Source: a virus. From it: a stretch of DNA of 49,978 bases. Both the position numbers and the translations under genes were made by a program. The stretch covers positions 64,001 to 113,978 of IMG/VR virus record IMGVR_UViG_3300040801_002693; one strand, 5' to 3'. How positions within the stretch are numbered: the first letter of the stretch is position 1; each line of letters begins with the position of its first letter. Below, one piece after another: positions 39,975 through 46,268 of this stretch. The notes below the pieces were generated by a model. It was not told the origin of the DNA and ran no database searches. It worked only from the letters and a program-made list of their open reading frames with translations.

Positions 39975-40204
39975 CAATACAGGCCGAGAATAAATGTTGC
40001 GGTCGTGCCGGTGGCATAGACGCGAGTGGCTTTAATCTCCAAAACTGTTCCTACAGGAACCGCTTGGAAGGTCACAGCCGTTCCACCTTTCATATCGACT
40101 TTCAGGTTCCCTGCGCCGCCGACATAAAGCGCCATTGTGGTCGCAATATCGACAGTATTGCTGGGAGTAATCGCTACTGCTTCACGGTAGGAGTAATCAG
40201 ACAT
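39974..40204 (-). CDS. Spike base protein, RCAP_Rcc01079-type
   Basis: A 76-residue beta-rich protein that starts MSDYSYREAVAITPSNTVDI. ALYVGGAGNLKVDMKGG follows, then ATRVYATGTTATFIL at the end. This matches the small spike-base family found in phages and gene transfer agents, where it forms a beta-barrel at a spike or fibre base. It is the first minus-strand gene after the lone plus-strand gene. Confidence 0.75.
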   Translation of the reverse strand: MSDYSYREAVAITPSNTVDIATTMALYVGGAGNLKVDMKGGTAVTFQAVPVGTVLEIKATRVYATGTTATFILGLY

Positions 40205-40222
40205 TTGCTTCTCCGAAATAAA

Positions 40223-40252
40223 TTGCTTTTGCTTATTCAGTAATGATATAAT
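40223..40252 (+). promoter_or_regulatory. Promoter of the plus-strand moron gene
   Basis: TTGCTT (40223-40228), an 18-bp spacer and a perfect TATAAT (40247-40252) read on the plus strand. They sit 26 bases upstream of the ATG at 40278, which has AGAGGA as ribosome binding site. The surrounding 70 bases are AT-rich. Confidence 0.6.
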
Positions 40253-40277
40253 ACATAAATCAATAAGAGGACTTGTA

Positions 40278-40616
40278 ATGAATAAATCAATCTTTATTAG
40301 TATATTATTACTACTTGTTGCTTCAACATCAATCAGTCAGTCTATTAGCGAAAAACTGATTAAGAAAGCACCAAAAAAACCGACTGTGCTTTGTGCGAAC
40401 GGCCATTGCGACTACATTACCTATTCTTGCGGAGGGAACGTAGTTATCGCATCAGTTAGATTGCACGGCGAGAGTTTTCTTGGATGGAGGCCACCTTGTC
40501 TGAATTGTTCTTACGATACAGAAGATTATCTTGCAGCAGAAGCGCTTGAAGAACAAGTTAAACGCCGGTTTCCAGACGCGAAAACCGGGTTCAATATTAT
40601 CCCTATAAAGGAATAA
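40278..40616 (+). CDS. Lone plus-strand gene: secreted Cys-containing protein (moron candidate)
   Basis: A 112-residue protein and the only convincing plus-strand gene in the window. It begins MNKSIFISILLLLVASTSIS, a signal peptide probably cleaved near SIS-QS. The mature part has five Cys (CANGHC, YSCGG, PPCLNC) and a helical end. Its 5' part and promoter are AT-rich compared with the neighbours. It carries its own promoter and is inserted opposite to all flanking genes, the classic moron layout; such genes often change the lysogen's or infected cell's surface. It ends two bases from the convergent minus-strand gene, with no terminator seen between them. Confidence 0.75.
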   Translation: MNKSIFISILLLLVASTSISQSISEKLIKKAPKKPTVLCANGHCDYITYSCGGNVVIASVRLHGESFLGWRPPCLNCSYDTEDYLAAEALEEQVKRRFPDAKTGFNIIPIKE

Positions 40617-40618
40617 AT

Positions 40619-40921
40619 CTATTGGCCAATGCTCTTTAGGTAGTCCGCTGACTTGTTTTTTGATTTCCTCACATTATCAACAGCAGCTTTACCTAAAGTG
40701 CTTGAATTTTGCAGTACCCTAGCCGCGTCTTGTGGAGTGCTTCGACCTGGCTGTTGGGTAGGTGCGCGACTTCTACTGGTGTTTGGCTTTGGCTTATCAT
40801 CAACAAGCGGTTCACCAGCGAACGATTTTTGAATCCCTCGCGCCACGTCCTGCATATTCCACGCTACCTTTTCATTCTGTTTACGTCTAGCTCCACTATA
40901 CGGAGCGCTTTTCTTCATCAT
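40619..40921 (-). CDS. Basic disordered small protein
   Basis: A 100-residue protein starting MMKKSAPYSGARRKQN; ATG at 40921 follows GGAG. An in-frame extension upstream would read through the leader hairpin. Lys/Arg/Gln/Pro-rich with helical patches (MQDVARGIQKSF, PQDAARVLQNSS). Unrecognised; maybe a DNA-associated or minor head protein. Confidence 0.6.
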   Translation of the reverse strand: MMKKSAPYSGARRKQNEKVAWNMQDVARGIQKSFAGEPLVDDKPKPNTSRSRAPTQQPGRSTPQDAARVLQNSSTLGKAAVDNVRKSKNKSADYLKSIGQ

Positions 40922-40955
40922 GGGTTTGATCTCCAAGTCCAGCAAGGGGAAAGGT

Positions 40956-40970
40956 CTATCATCACGACAG
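40956..40970 (-). promoter_or_regulatory. Leader stem-loop, copy 2
   Basis: The RNA CUGUC-GUGAU-GAUAG lies 34 bases upstream of the 40921 start. Its sequence matches copy 1 except for one base, which keeps pairing as G-U only in the minus-strand RNA; on the plus strand it would be an A-C mismatch. This supports function as mRNA. Confidence 0.55.
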
Positions 40971-40973
40971 TCC

Positions 40974-41001
40974 AAAAAAGAAAAGCCCCTAAAGAGGGGC
41001 T
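40974..41001 (-). terminator. Intrinsic terminator after the 261-residue virion gene
   Basis: AGCCCCT-CTTT-AGGGGCT on the minus strand is a perfect 7-bp hairpin followed by TTTCTTTTTT. It lies six bases past the stop codon at 41008 and is a strong terminator candidate for an abundant structural transcript. Confidence 0.85.
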
Positions 41002-41007
41002 ATGGGA

Positions 41008-41793
41008 TTAAGCTGCGTACTGCGCTACGCCGCGTAAACCTACGGCGGTATTCGGGTCAGCCACGCGGATATAGGCCATCAAGGTCTTCGCCCCATTCAG
41101 CACTCCATTCGGGTCAAGCGTACCACGCACGTCGCCGGTGACCGCTGTAGCCGGATCAGTGGTGACCGCAGGAACGATGGTGGCGGCATCAACCGCATCA
41201 TCGAACCAAACGCTCAATACATCCGATTTGCTGGCGATCTTGTAGGGGAAACCCAGAACATCGCCAAACCCTAAGTTCAGCGTGTTCGTTGTGGCATTCC
41301 CTGCTGCGGTAATGGCGATAGACTCAATATAGGCAAACGCCTTCAAGCCGGTCGCGGCCTTCGCTGTTCCACCAGCAGTAATACTCAGAGTCTCAACCAT
41401 CTTGACCTGGTACTCGTCATAACCCGTAATCGTGAGGGTCATTGCCAAAACAGCGGAGGCATGAGTCACTGCTGCGGTGATATTGCGTGGAACATCCAGC
41501 GCCATTACGGTCTGGCCGTTGACGGTTGTAGTCGTCAACGCAGAAGAAGGATCAAGCGGGGAGGTTCCGTTGGTGGCAGCGGTATAGGTTTTTGTGTCGG
41601 CGTTCGGCAATTCCGTTGTGGTCGCAGCATTCACAATCCCAGCAGCAACCGCAACTTTGGGTGCGCCCAGGTCAATCTTGGTGATGAAATCCACAGGAAC
41701 GCCAGCGCGGCCATTCCGGCCAAAAACGCCGCCGTCGTAGCCACCGCCGACAAAAATCTGATCGGCGCGAGTAATCGAGTGTTTAGTGCTCAT
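41008..41793 (-). CDS. Virion structural protein, probably abundant
   Basis: A 261-residue protein starting MSTKHSITRADQIFVGGGYD. It is rich in Ala, Thr and Val, with a beta-like core and a central KMVETLSITAGGTAKAATG. There is no enzyme motif. It has its own leader with promoter, terminator hairpin and stem-loop, and a strong terminator behind, so it is probably highly expressed. It follows the capsid gene, consistent with a head decoration or tail tube-like protein; which of these cannot be told. Confidence 0.7.
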   Translation of the reverse strand: MSTKHSITRADQIFVGGGYDGGVFGRNGRAGVPVDFITKIDLGAPKVAVAAGIVNAATTTELPNADTKTYTAATNGTSPLDPSSALTTTTVNGQTVMALDVPRNITAAVTHASAVLAMTLTITGYDEYQVKMVETLSITAGGTAKAATGLKAFAYIESIAITAAGNATTNTLNLGFGDVLGFPYKIASKSDVLSVWFDDAVDAATIVPAVTTDPATAVTGDVRGTLDPNGVLNGAKTLMAYIRVADPNTAVGLRGVAQYAA

Positions 41794-41809
41794 TAGAGGT
41801 CTCCAATGC

Positions 41810-41823
41810 CTGCTTCGCAGCAG
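41810..41823 (-). promoter_or_regulatory. Leader stem-loop, copy 3
   Basis: The RNA CUGCU-GCGA-AGCAG has a perfect 5-bp stem capped by a GNRA tetraloop, 16 bases upstream of the 41793 start codon. Confidence 0.55.
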
Positions 41824-41859
41824 TCAAAGCCCGTGCGGGCAGAGCAAAAATCGGGGGAA

Positions 41860-41882
41860 TAAAAAACCCGCCGAAGCGGGTT
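41860..41882 (-). terminator. UUCG-capped terminator directly after a promoter
   Basis: The RNA AACCCGC-UUCG-GCGGGUU is followed by a U-run. It starts about six bases downstream of the predicted start site of the promoter at 41895-41923. Confidence 0.7.
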
Positions 41883-41894
41883 GCAAGTAACTAC

Positions 41895-41923
41895 ATTAGA
41901 AGCAATGACTGTTATTTTGTCAA
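41895..41923 (-). promoter_or_regulatory. Minus-strand promoter upstream of the 261-residue gene
   Basis: TTGACA (41918-41923), a 17-bp spacer and TCTAAT (41895-41900). The 16-mer GGTATTGACAAAATAA around the -35 box is identical to the one at 45.86 kb, upstream of the GroES-like gene. Confidence 0.65.
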
Positions 41924-41941
41924 TACCGTAGAAGCAGACGT

Positions 41942-41981
41942 AAAAAAAGCCCCGAACCGTAAGATTCAGGGCTTTTCGGGG
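41942..41981 (-). terminator. Terminator after the capsid gene with two alternative hairpins
   Basis: On the minus strand TTCGGGG can pair with CCCCGAA upstream, a perfect 7-bp stem. Alternatively TTCGGGGCT can pair with AGCCCTGAA, with one mismatch. Both are followed by seven T. The two folds exclude each other, but both end in the T-run. It closes the major capsid transcript. Confidence 0.7.
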
Positions 41982-42034
41982 AACGCTAAAACAACAGAAC
42001 AGGGTCTATTGTTTAGCTATTCCTGGATCAATCC

Positions 42035-42943
42035 TCAAGCTCCGCTCGACCCGAACATCCCCCTTGGGTCACTCCAGCCGTAACTGAATCGGGTACGGGC
42101 TTTGTAAACAGCGTTGCCGGTATTAAAATCGGTATCCATACCCTTCTCCAACTTCTTGCGATTAAATCGCTTGAGGCCATCCATGCAGTCGGTCTTGATG
42201 AACCAACGATCCTGGTCAGTCAGTCGCGTAATAACGGCGGGTTCCTCCGGGAAGGTTCCCAGGGTACGAATAGCATTCGTATCGTTGTCGCCCGTACCCG
42301 GACGCAGATTGGAGCGCAACAGACGAGCGGCGACATACTCCAGATGCGGCGGGATCACCAACTTCTTGGGGCGCAGCGCAATCGGCAGATTACGATCATC
42401 GACCGCCGTGCGAATCATGATAGCGATATCTTCCAAAGCCGTCTCAGACAAATCCGCTGGGGTCGCCAGGGTATTCGAGAACGTCCCCCCGCCCAACAGT
42501 GGGTGCGCCGTTGACAGCAGAGAAACACCATCACCGCCCAAGTAACCACTGTCCGTCGAACGATTCAGGATGTTCGCGCCCATCACTTCCTCGGTCTCAC
42601 GAACCGAGCGAGCCATTGCCCGAGCGTAACGAGAACCCAACTGAATGTACAGATTATCCTCAAGTGCCTCCTGAGTGATACTGAATTTCATTCCTACTGT
42701 CACGTGAAGATAACGTGCCATCCATCCTTGATGCGCGCTGTCTTCGGTAAAGACTTCGCCTTCACCCTTGATCGGCGCGGGGCCAAACCCGGTCATCAGT
42801 ACGTCTTCTTCAAACGCCTTATCCGACGTAAAGACATCGAAAATCTTGGAATACTCCACCGGATATTCGTTGTACGACATACCAAAATGGGCATTAAGAC
42901 CTTCTTCCAGGTCTTTCGGGAAAGAACTGCGTGTAATAGCCAT
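42035..42943 (-). CDS. Major capsid protein
   Basis: A 302-residue protein. The features are those of HK97-fold or Mu-like capsid proteins. They include YPVEYSKIFDVFTSDKAFEE and GEVFTEDSAHQGWMARYLHV. A coat-like VGMKFSITQEALEDNLY region and a late RFSYGWSDPRGMFG end follow. It is preceded by the decoration-like gene and a scaffold, and followed by a strong terminator. This is the typical head gene order. No prohead protease gene was seen nearby. Confidence 0.85.
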   Translation of the reverse strand: MAITRSSFPKDLEEGLNAHFGMSYNEYPVEYSKIFDVFTSDKAFEEDVLMTGFGPAPIKGEGEVFTEDSAHQGWMARYLHVTVGMKFSITQEALEDNLYIQLGSRYARAMARSVRETEEVMGANILNRSTDSGYLGGDGVSLLSTAHPLLGGGTFSNTLATPADLSETALEDIAIMIRTAVDDRNLPIALRPKKLVIPPHLEYVAARLLRSNLRPGTGDNDTNAIRTLGTFPEEPAVITRLTDQDRWFIKTDCMDGLKRFNRKKLEKGMDTDFNTGNAVYKARTRFSYGWSDPRGMFGSSGA

Positions 42944-42968
42944 GTGATGTTACTCCTTATCGTTCCCG

Positions 42969-43535
42969 TTAAATGCCGCCAACACCGGCAACAACACCCT
43001 TCAAGGCATGTTCGGCGAAGCTGACTTCAATCTTGGCATAAGCGCCATACGCATTATCCGGGCGGGGAACCAAACGCATGATCCGCAAACCTTTCCCGGT
43101 TAAGCCGGTTGCACCGTTCACCACCGCATACAGACCGCTCAGACCGGTTGTTGCGTTAGGGGTGCCCACATTCCAATCCACCAGGGTACCGACATCTGCC
43201 GCTGCAACAGAATCACCCTGAACCTCAAACACAATGTCGGGATCATCGTACACCAGGGCCACAGCCTCGGTGGCGCTCACGCTACCCGGCCAGTACGCCG
43301 AGAACTTGATTTCGCCATCCGCCGCCTTGTAGCGGCAACCGGCAAACACGCCGATGTTATCGACATTCTCCGCAGCCGCTTTCGCGACATTCGCGCCAGT
43401 GCCGGTCATCTCGACCACATCACCGGTATAGATTGCAGTCGCATCGGTCGCGATGCTGTACTCTGTCAGGGTGATGCAGCCACCACCTACTTTACGCACC
43501 GGCTTTAGGCCGCGCGGGCCATTTGCATTAGCCAT
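42969..43535 (-). CDS. Head decoration/cement-like protein
   Basis: A 188-residue protein starting MANANGPRGLKPVRKVGGG. It continues with ITLTEYSIATDATAIYTGDV, then a small beta-barrel body with VYDDPDIVFEVQGD. This matches a family that precedes capsid genes in many phages, annotated as structural or cement proteins. Its leader carries one of the recurrent stem-loops and AGGAGT as ribosome binding site. Confidence 0.7.
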   Translation of the reverse strand: MANANGPRGLKPVRKVGGGCITLTEYSIATDATAIYTGDVVEMTGTGANVAKAAAENVDNIGVFAGCRYKAADGEIKFSAYWPGSVSATEAVALVYDDPDIVFEVQGDSVAAADVGTLVDWNVGTPNATTGLSGLYAVVNGATGLTGKGLRIMRLVPRPDNAYGAYAKIEVSFAEHALKGVVAGVGGI

Positions 43536-43551
43536 TACTTGTTACTCCTGT

Positions 43552-43565
43552 CCGTCTCACGACGG
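43552..43565 (-). promoter_or_regulatory. Leader stem-loop, copy 4
   Basis: The RNA CCGUC-GUGA-GACGG is a perfect 5-bp stem with a GUGA tetraloop, 16 bases upstream of the 43535 start codon. Confidence 0.6.
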
Positions 43566-43577
43566 TCATTATTGGGG

Positions 43578-44102
43578 TCAATCGTCTGCGATCTTAGGTC
43601 GCCGACCGGTTGAAACTTGTCGTTCAAACTTATCCACTTCGCCTGCGCTAAACCCATGACCTCCAGGCATCTGTTGCGACAAATAGCGCTCGATACCGGA
43701 AGTCTGATTGCGCGTCTGACGTTCAATGAACGCCCGCTGGCGACGATGGGTTTTCTCGTCACGCTCCATCAAGATCATGTCGCCGTTGCTGACAACATTG
43801 CCGTATTTGGCGTGATTGATAATGGGCGCAAAAAAACCTTGAGGAATGGTCTCCGCTGAGCGCGGCATCCATCCTTCATTCTGTTTCCTCATCAGATTGG
43901 AAACGTCTTCCGTACCTAGCGTGGAAGTACGAACCCAACGCTGAACATATCCGGGGCGCGGGTCAGGCGCGTTCGTCATCATCGGAGCCATCCACTCATC
44001 ATCCCCAACAGGATCGTGAATCACGTCCGCGTTTCGGGTCTCTTGAGCGCGACTGGTGCGAGTGCGGCTATCGTCTACTGTTGACTTGTTTTCGAGAGGC
44101 AT
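43578..44102 (-). CDS. Hypothetical head-region protein
   Basis: A 174-residue protein starting MPLENKSTVDDSRTRTSRAQ at ATG 44102. AGGA lies upstream; an in-frame ATG at 44126 overlapping the scaffold gene is possible. Arg-rich and mostly helical, with NAPDPRPGYVQRWVRTS and GDMILMERDEKTHRRQRAF. Similar genes sit between scaffold and capsid in other podovirus-like genomes. Function unknown. Confidence 0.65.
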   Translation of the reverse strand: MPLENKSTVDDSRTRTSRAQETRNADVIHDPVGDDEWMAPMMTNAPDPRPGYVQRWVRTSTLGTEDVSNLMRKQNEGWMPRSAETIPQGFFAPIINHAKYGNVVSNGDMILMERDEKTHRRQRAFIERQTRNQTSGIERYLSQQMPGGHGFSAGEVDKFERQVSTGRRPKIADD

Positions 44103-44112
44103 TGCGTGATTC

Positions 44113-45117
44113 CTAGAGGTTGTCATTCCGTTTAATCCATGCTTTACGATGAACCGCATTGTCTTTATCGAAACCATAGCGCGTCATGCTTTCGAGATCA
44201 GCGGCAGTCAGGCGGCGCACAGGGGATTTCGGGGTTGCGGTTGAGCGTCCGTCGATGGATGACCCGGCTACACCGGATTTCGGTGTGGTACGGGGCTTGG
44301 CAGGCGGTTTGGTTTCCGCTTTCGCGGTCTCTGTTTTCGTCGCCAATCGAGGGACAGCGGCTCGCAACCGCCGATCCAGTTCCGCATACATCGTAGGATC
44401 GTCCGGGCTATAACCTTCCTCTTGTAAATCAATATCCAACTGCCGTGCATAGGCCGACGCTTTCGGGTCAGACCCATTCACATACCACTGATTTTTTTTC
44501 AACCAGGCACGAGTGCCGTCCGGTAGGTTCTCAGGAACCTCGACAGCCTCTTTGGCGGGTTGGGTTTCAGGTCGGGTATCTGGAGTGGCAACCTGTCTTT
44601 GCGCCTGCTCCTTGGCGAGTTCAGAAAGTCGGCGTTTCTCTGCCATCTGGTCGCGCATTTCCAACATCCTGTCTTGCGCCACCAGTTGAGCGTCAATATC
44701 GCCTTCTTCAACGGCGCGGCGATACTCCTTGCGCGCCTCTTCGTACTGATGCTTGGCTTGCTGCTCGGAATAAGCGATTTGTTGCTGGAACTCGGAAAAT
44801 TCACGGGCCGTGCTTTTCGCCTCAATGGCGTTCACTTTGCCCTGCATTTCCCGCATCGCATTTTCCAATTCCCGCTTTTCACGGGTCAACTGATCAATGC
44901 GCTTTTGTACCCGCTTCCCGTAAGATTCCTTGTCCTCACTGCTGGCCTTTTCAGTGTCGGCATCTGGGTCTTTTTTGGGTTTTTGTGCAGGTTCCGAGGG
45001 TTCGGTTTCTTCCTCTGTTTCGGCAGACGGTTCCTCTGTTTCTACCTCAACATCATCCTCAGAAAAATCCTCATCCTCATACAGCGCACTCTCATCGGTA
45101 TCATCAATTACAGCCAT
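44113..45117 (-). CDS. Scaffolding protein
   Basis: A 334-residue protein. The start at ATG 45117 has GGAG five bases upstream; the ATG directly before is too close. The N-terminal 60 residues are extremely acidic (runs of Glu/Asp), followed by a long charged coiled coil (about 65-190) and a basic, Pro-rich C-terminus. This composition, plus location just upstream of capsid genes, is typical of tailed-phage scaffolds that shape the prohead and are then lost. Assignment is by composition and context, since scaffolds share little sequence. Confidence 0.75.
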   Translation of the reverse strand: MAVIDDTDESALYEDEDFSEDDVEVETEEPSAETEEETEPSEPAQKPKKDPDADTEKASSEDKESYGKRVQKRIDQLTREKRELENAMREMQGKVNAIEAKSTAREFSEFQQQIAYSEQQAKHQYEEARKEYRRAVEEGDIDAQLVAQDRMLEMRDQMAEKRRLSELAKEQAQRQVATPDTRPETQPAKEAVEVPENLPDGTRAWLKKNQWYVNGSDPKASAYARQLDIDLQEEGYSPDDPTMYAELDRRLRAAVPRLATKTETAKAETKPPAKPRTTPKSGVAGSSIDGRSTATPKSPVRRLTAADLESMTRYGFDKDNAVHRKAWIKRNDNL

Positions 45118-45128
45118 CATTACTCCGT

Positions 45129-45142
45129 TCGTCTCACGACGA
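45129..45142 (-). promoter_or_regulatory. Leader stem-loop, copy 5
   Basis: The RNA UCGUC-GUGA-GACGA is a perfect 5-bp stem with the same GUGA loop as copy 4, 11 bases upstream of the scaffold start codon. Confidence 0.6.
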
Positions 45143-45188
45143 TCCACGCGGGGGCGAAAACCGCGAATTTAACGCCTAAAACCTTTTG

Positions 45189-45398
45189 CTAATTCTTTTT
45201 TACTGCTTCCGGGATAACCGTAAACAGTGTTTGCGTTGCTGTAGAGTTCGGGTTGGGTACTCGACTCATGATCTCCGCAATCATCTTCTTGACCGGCTCC
45301 TGGTCAACATCGGACGCCCATACATGCCGCTGATGAATTTGCAGCGCATCGTTTTCAGTGAGGGCAACCGTAATGACAAACAGAAGTTCGTCGTTCAT
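45189..45398 (-). CDS. Small protein, 69 aa
   Basis: It starts MNDELLFVITVALTENDALQ. The protein is acidic at the start and has a helical middle (EPVKKMIAEIMSRVPN) without recognised domain. It begins at the stop of the GroES-like gene (one-base overlap), so the two are probably coupled. Function unknown. Confidence 0.6.
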   Translation of the reverse strand: MNDELLFVITVALTENDALQIHQRHVWASDVDQEPVKKMIAEIMSRVPNPNSTATQTLFTVIPEAVKKN

Positions 45399-45763
45399 TA
45401 GATATAAATCTTAATGGATTCCGGGTCATCAACCCGCGCCAGAATCTCATCATCATTCAGCAGTAAGTAGGTCACGTACTCACCGGGCTTGTCTTTCTTT
45501 TTGACTTCCATCTTCTGACCGGAATAGCGACCGTGGGCCACATAATCCCCGACCTGACACCATGTCCGTTCGTTAAACTTGCTATGCTGATAACAATCTT
45601 CTCCCATCGCCAGTACGCGCCCGACATACGTTAAATGGCCTTGGGCTTCCTGGGTTTCACTGGGGAGAAGAATTCCACCTACAGATTTCTCTTGTGGCCG
45701 TAAAGGCTCAATCAATAAACGATAGCCAACAGGCTCAATAGGCAGGTTGTTTTCTGAGTTCAT
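45398..45763 (-). CDS. GroES-like co-chaperonin
   Basis: A 121-residue protein with the Cpn10 pattern: PVGYRLLIEPLRPQEKSVGG near the start (compare the GroES core RP..DRV), then GGILLPSETQEAQGHLTYVG (mobile-loop region). GRVLAMGED and VGDYVAHGRYSGQ follow, and LLLNDDEILARVDDPE ends the domain. Slightly longer than bacterial GroES (about 97 residues). Phage co-chaperonins work with the host GroEL to fold capsid proteins, and it lies immediately upstream of scaffold and head genes. No GroEL is in the window. Confidence 0.8.
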   Translation of the reverse strand: MNSENNLPIEPVGYRLLIEPLRPQEKSVGGILLPSETQEAQGHLTYVGRVLAMGEDCYQHSKFNERTWCQVGDYVAHGRYSGQKMEVKKKDKPGEYVTYLLLNDDEILARVDDPESIKIYI

Positions 45764-45770
45764 AATCTCT

Positions 45771-45785
45771 TTGTCGTCTCGACAA
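45771..45785 (-). promoter_or_regulatory. Leader stem-loop, copy 6
   Basis: The RNA UUGUC-GAGAC-GACAA is a perfect 5-bp stem seven bases upstream of the GroES-like start codon. Its loop sequence differs from the GUGA type. Confidence 0.5.
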
Positions 45786-45800
45786 TGAATTTAAGGCATA

Positions 45801-45823
45801 AAAAAACCCGCGCTTGGCGGGTT
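45801..45823 (-). terminator. Intrinsic terminator directly after a promoter
   Basis: AACCCGC-CAAGC-GCGGGTT on the minus strand is followed by a run of T. It starts about 11 bases after the predicted start site of the promoter at 45841-45869. Confidence 0.7.
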
Positions 45824-45840
45824 CTTTCGGTTGTGAGTAA

Positions 45841-45869
45841 CTTATTGCAAGATCGTCTTATTTTGTCAA
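45841..45869 (-). promoter_or_regulatory. Minus-strand promoter upstream of the GroES-like gene
   Basis: TTGACA (45864-45869) lies in the 16-mer GGTATTGACAAAATAA shared with 41.92 kb. With a 17-bp spacer the -10 is AATAAG (45841-45846), a moderate match. Confidence 0.5.
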
Positions 45870-45873
45870 TACC

Positions 45874-46071
45874 TTAATCACGATCTTCGGTTTCGAGAAC
45901 ATACTTTTTCACAATATCCTCAAAGCGATCTAATGATCGCTGCATCCCAAGAATAATACCGATTTGATACCGGTAACTTTCATAGGACTCGCAGCGTCCA
46001 TTCACAATTCCTTCGCCCTGCGCCTGCATATCCAACTTCATCGCCTTGCGATACGCTTCAATAAAATCCAT
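45874..46071 (-). CDS. Small helical protein, 65 aa
   Basis: It starts MDFIEAYRKAMKLDMQAQGE. Helical, with IILGMQRSLDRFEDIVKKYV towards the end. One-base overlap with the upstream gene. Followed by the shared TTGACA promoter. Unrecognised. Confidence 0.6.
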   Translation of the reverse strand: MDFIEAYRKAMKLDMQAQGEGIVNGRCESYESYRYQIGIILGMQRSLDRFEDIVKKYVLETEDRD

Positions 46072-46259
46072 TATCGCTTCCTCTTTGGCGTTAAAACATC
46101 CTTGGGTTTCGCAGGACTTGGCATCGCCGTTCCCACTTGTGCACCTTCCACCATATCGGAAGCACCGGCCTTACGGGATCGGGACTTCATCGCCTTCTCG
46201 GTACGCTTGGGCGGGGACGGGGACTTAATAAAGTTCGGCATTGAATTGCGTGTCAACAT
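46071..46259 (-). CDS. Small Lys/Arg/Pro-rich protein, 62 aa
   Basis: It starts MLTRNSMPNFIKSPSPPKRT and ends DVLTPKRKR. Highly basic, probably disordered; the composition is DNA-binding-like. Located nine bases after the reductase stop codon. Unrecognised. Confidence 0.6.
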   Translation of the reverse strand: MLTRNSMPNFIKSPSPPKRTEKAMKSRSRKAGASDMVEGAQVGTAMPSPAKPKDVLTPKRKR

Positions 46260-46268
46260 GACTTTCTC

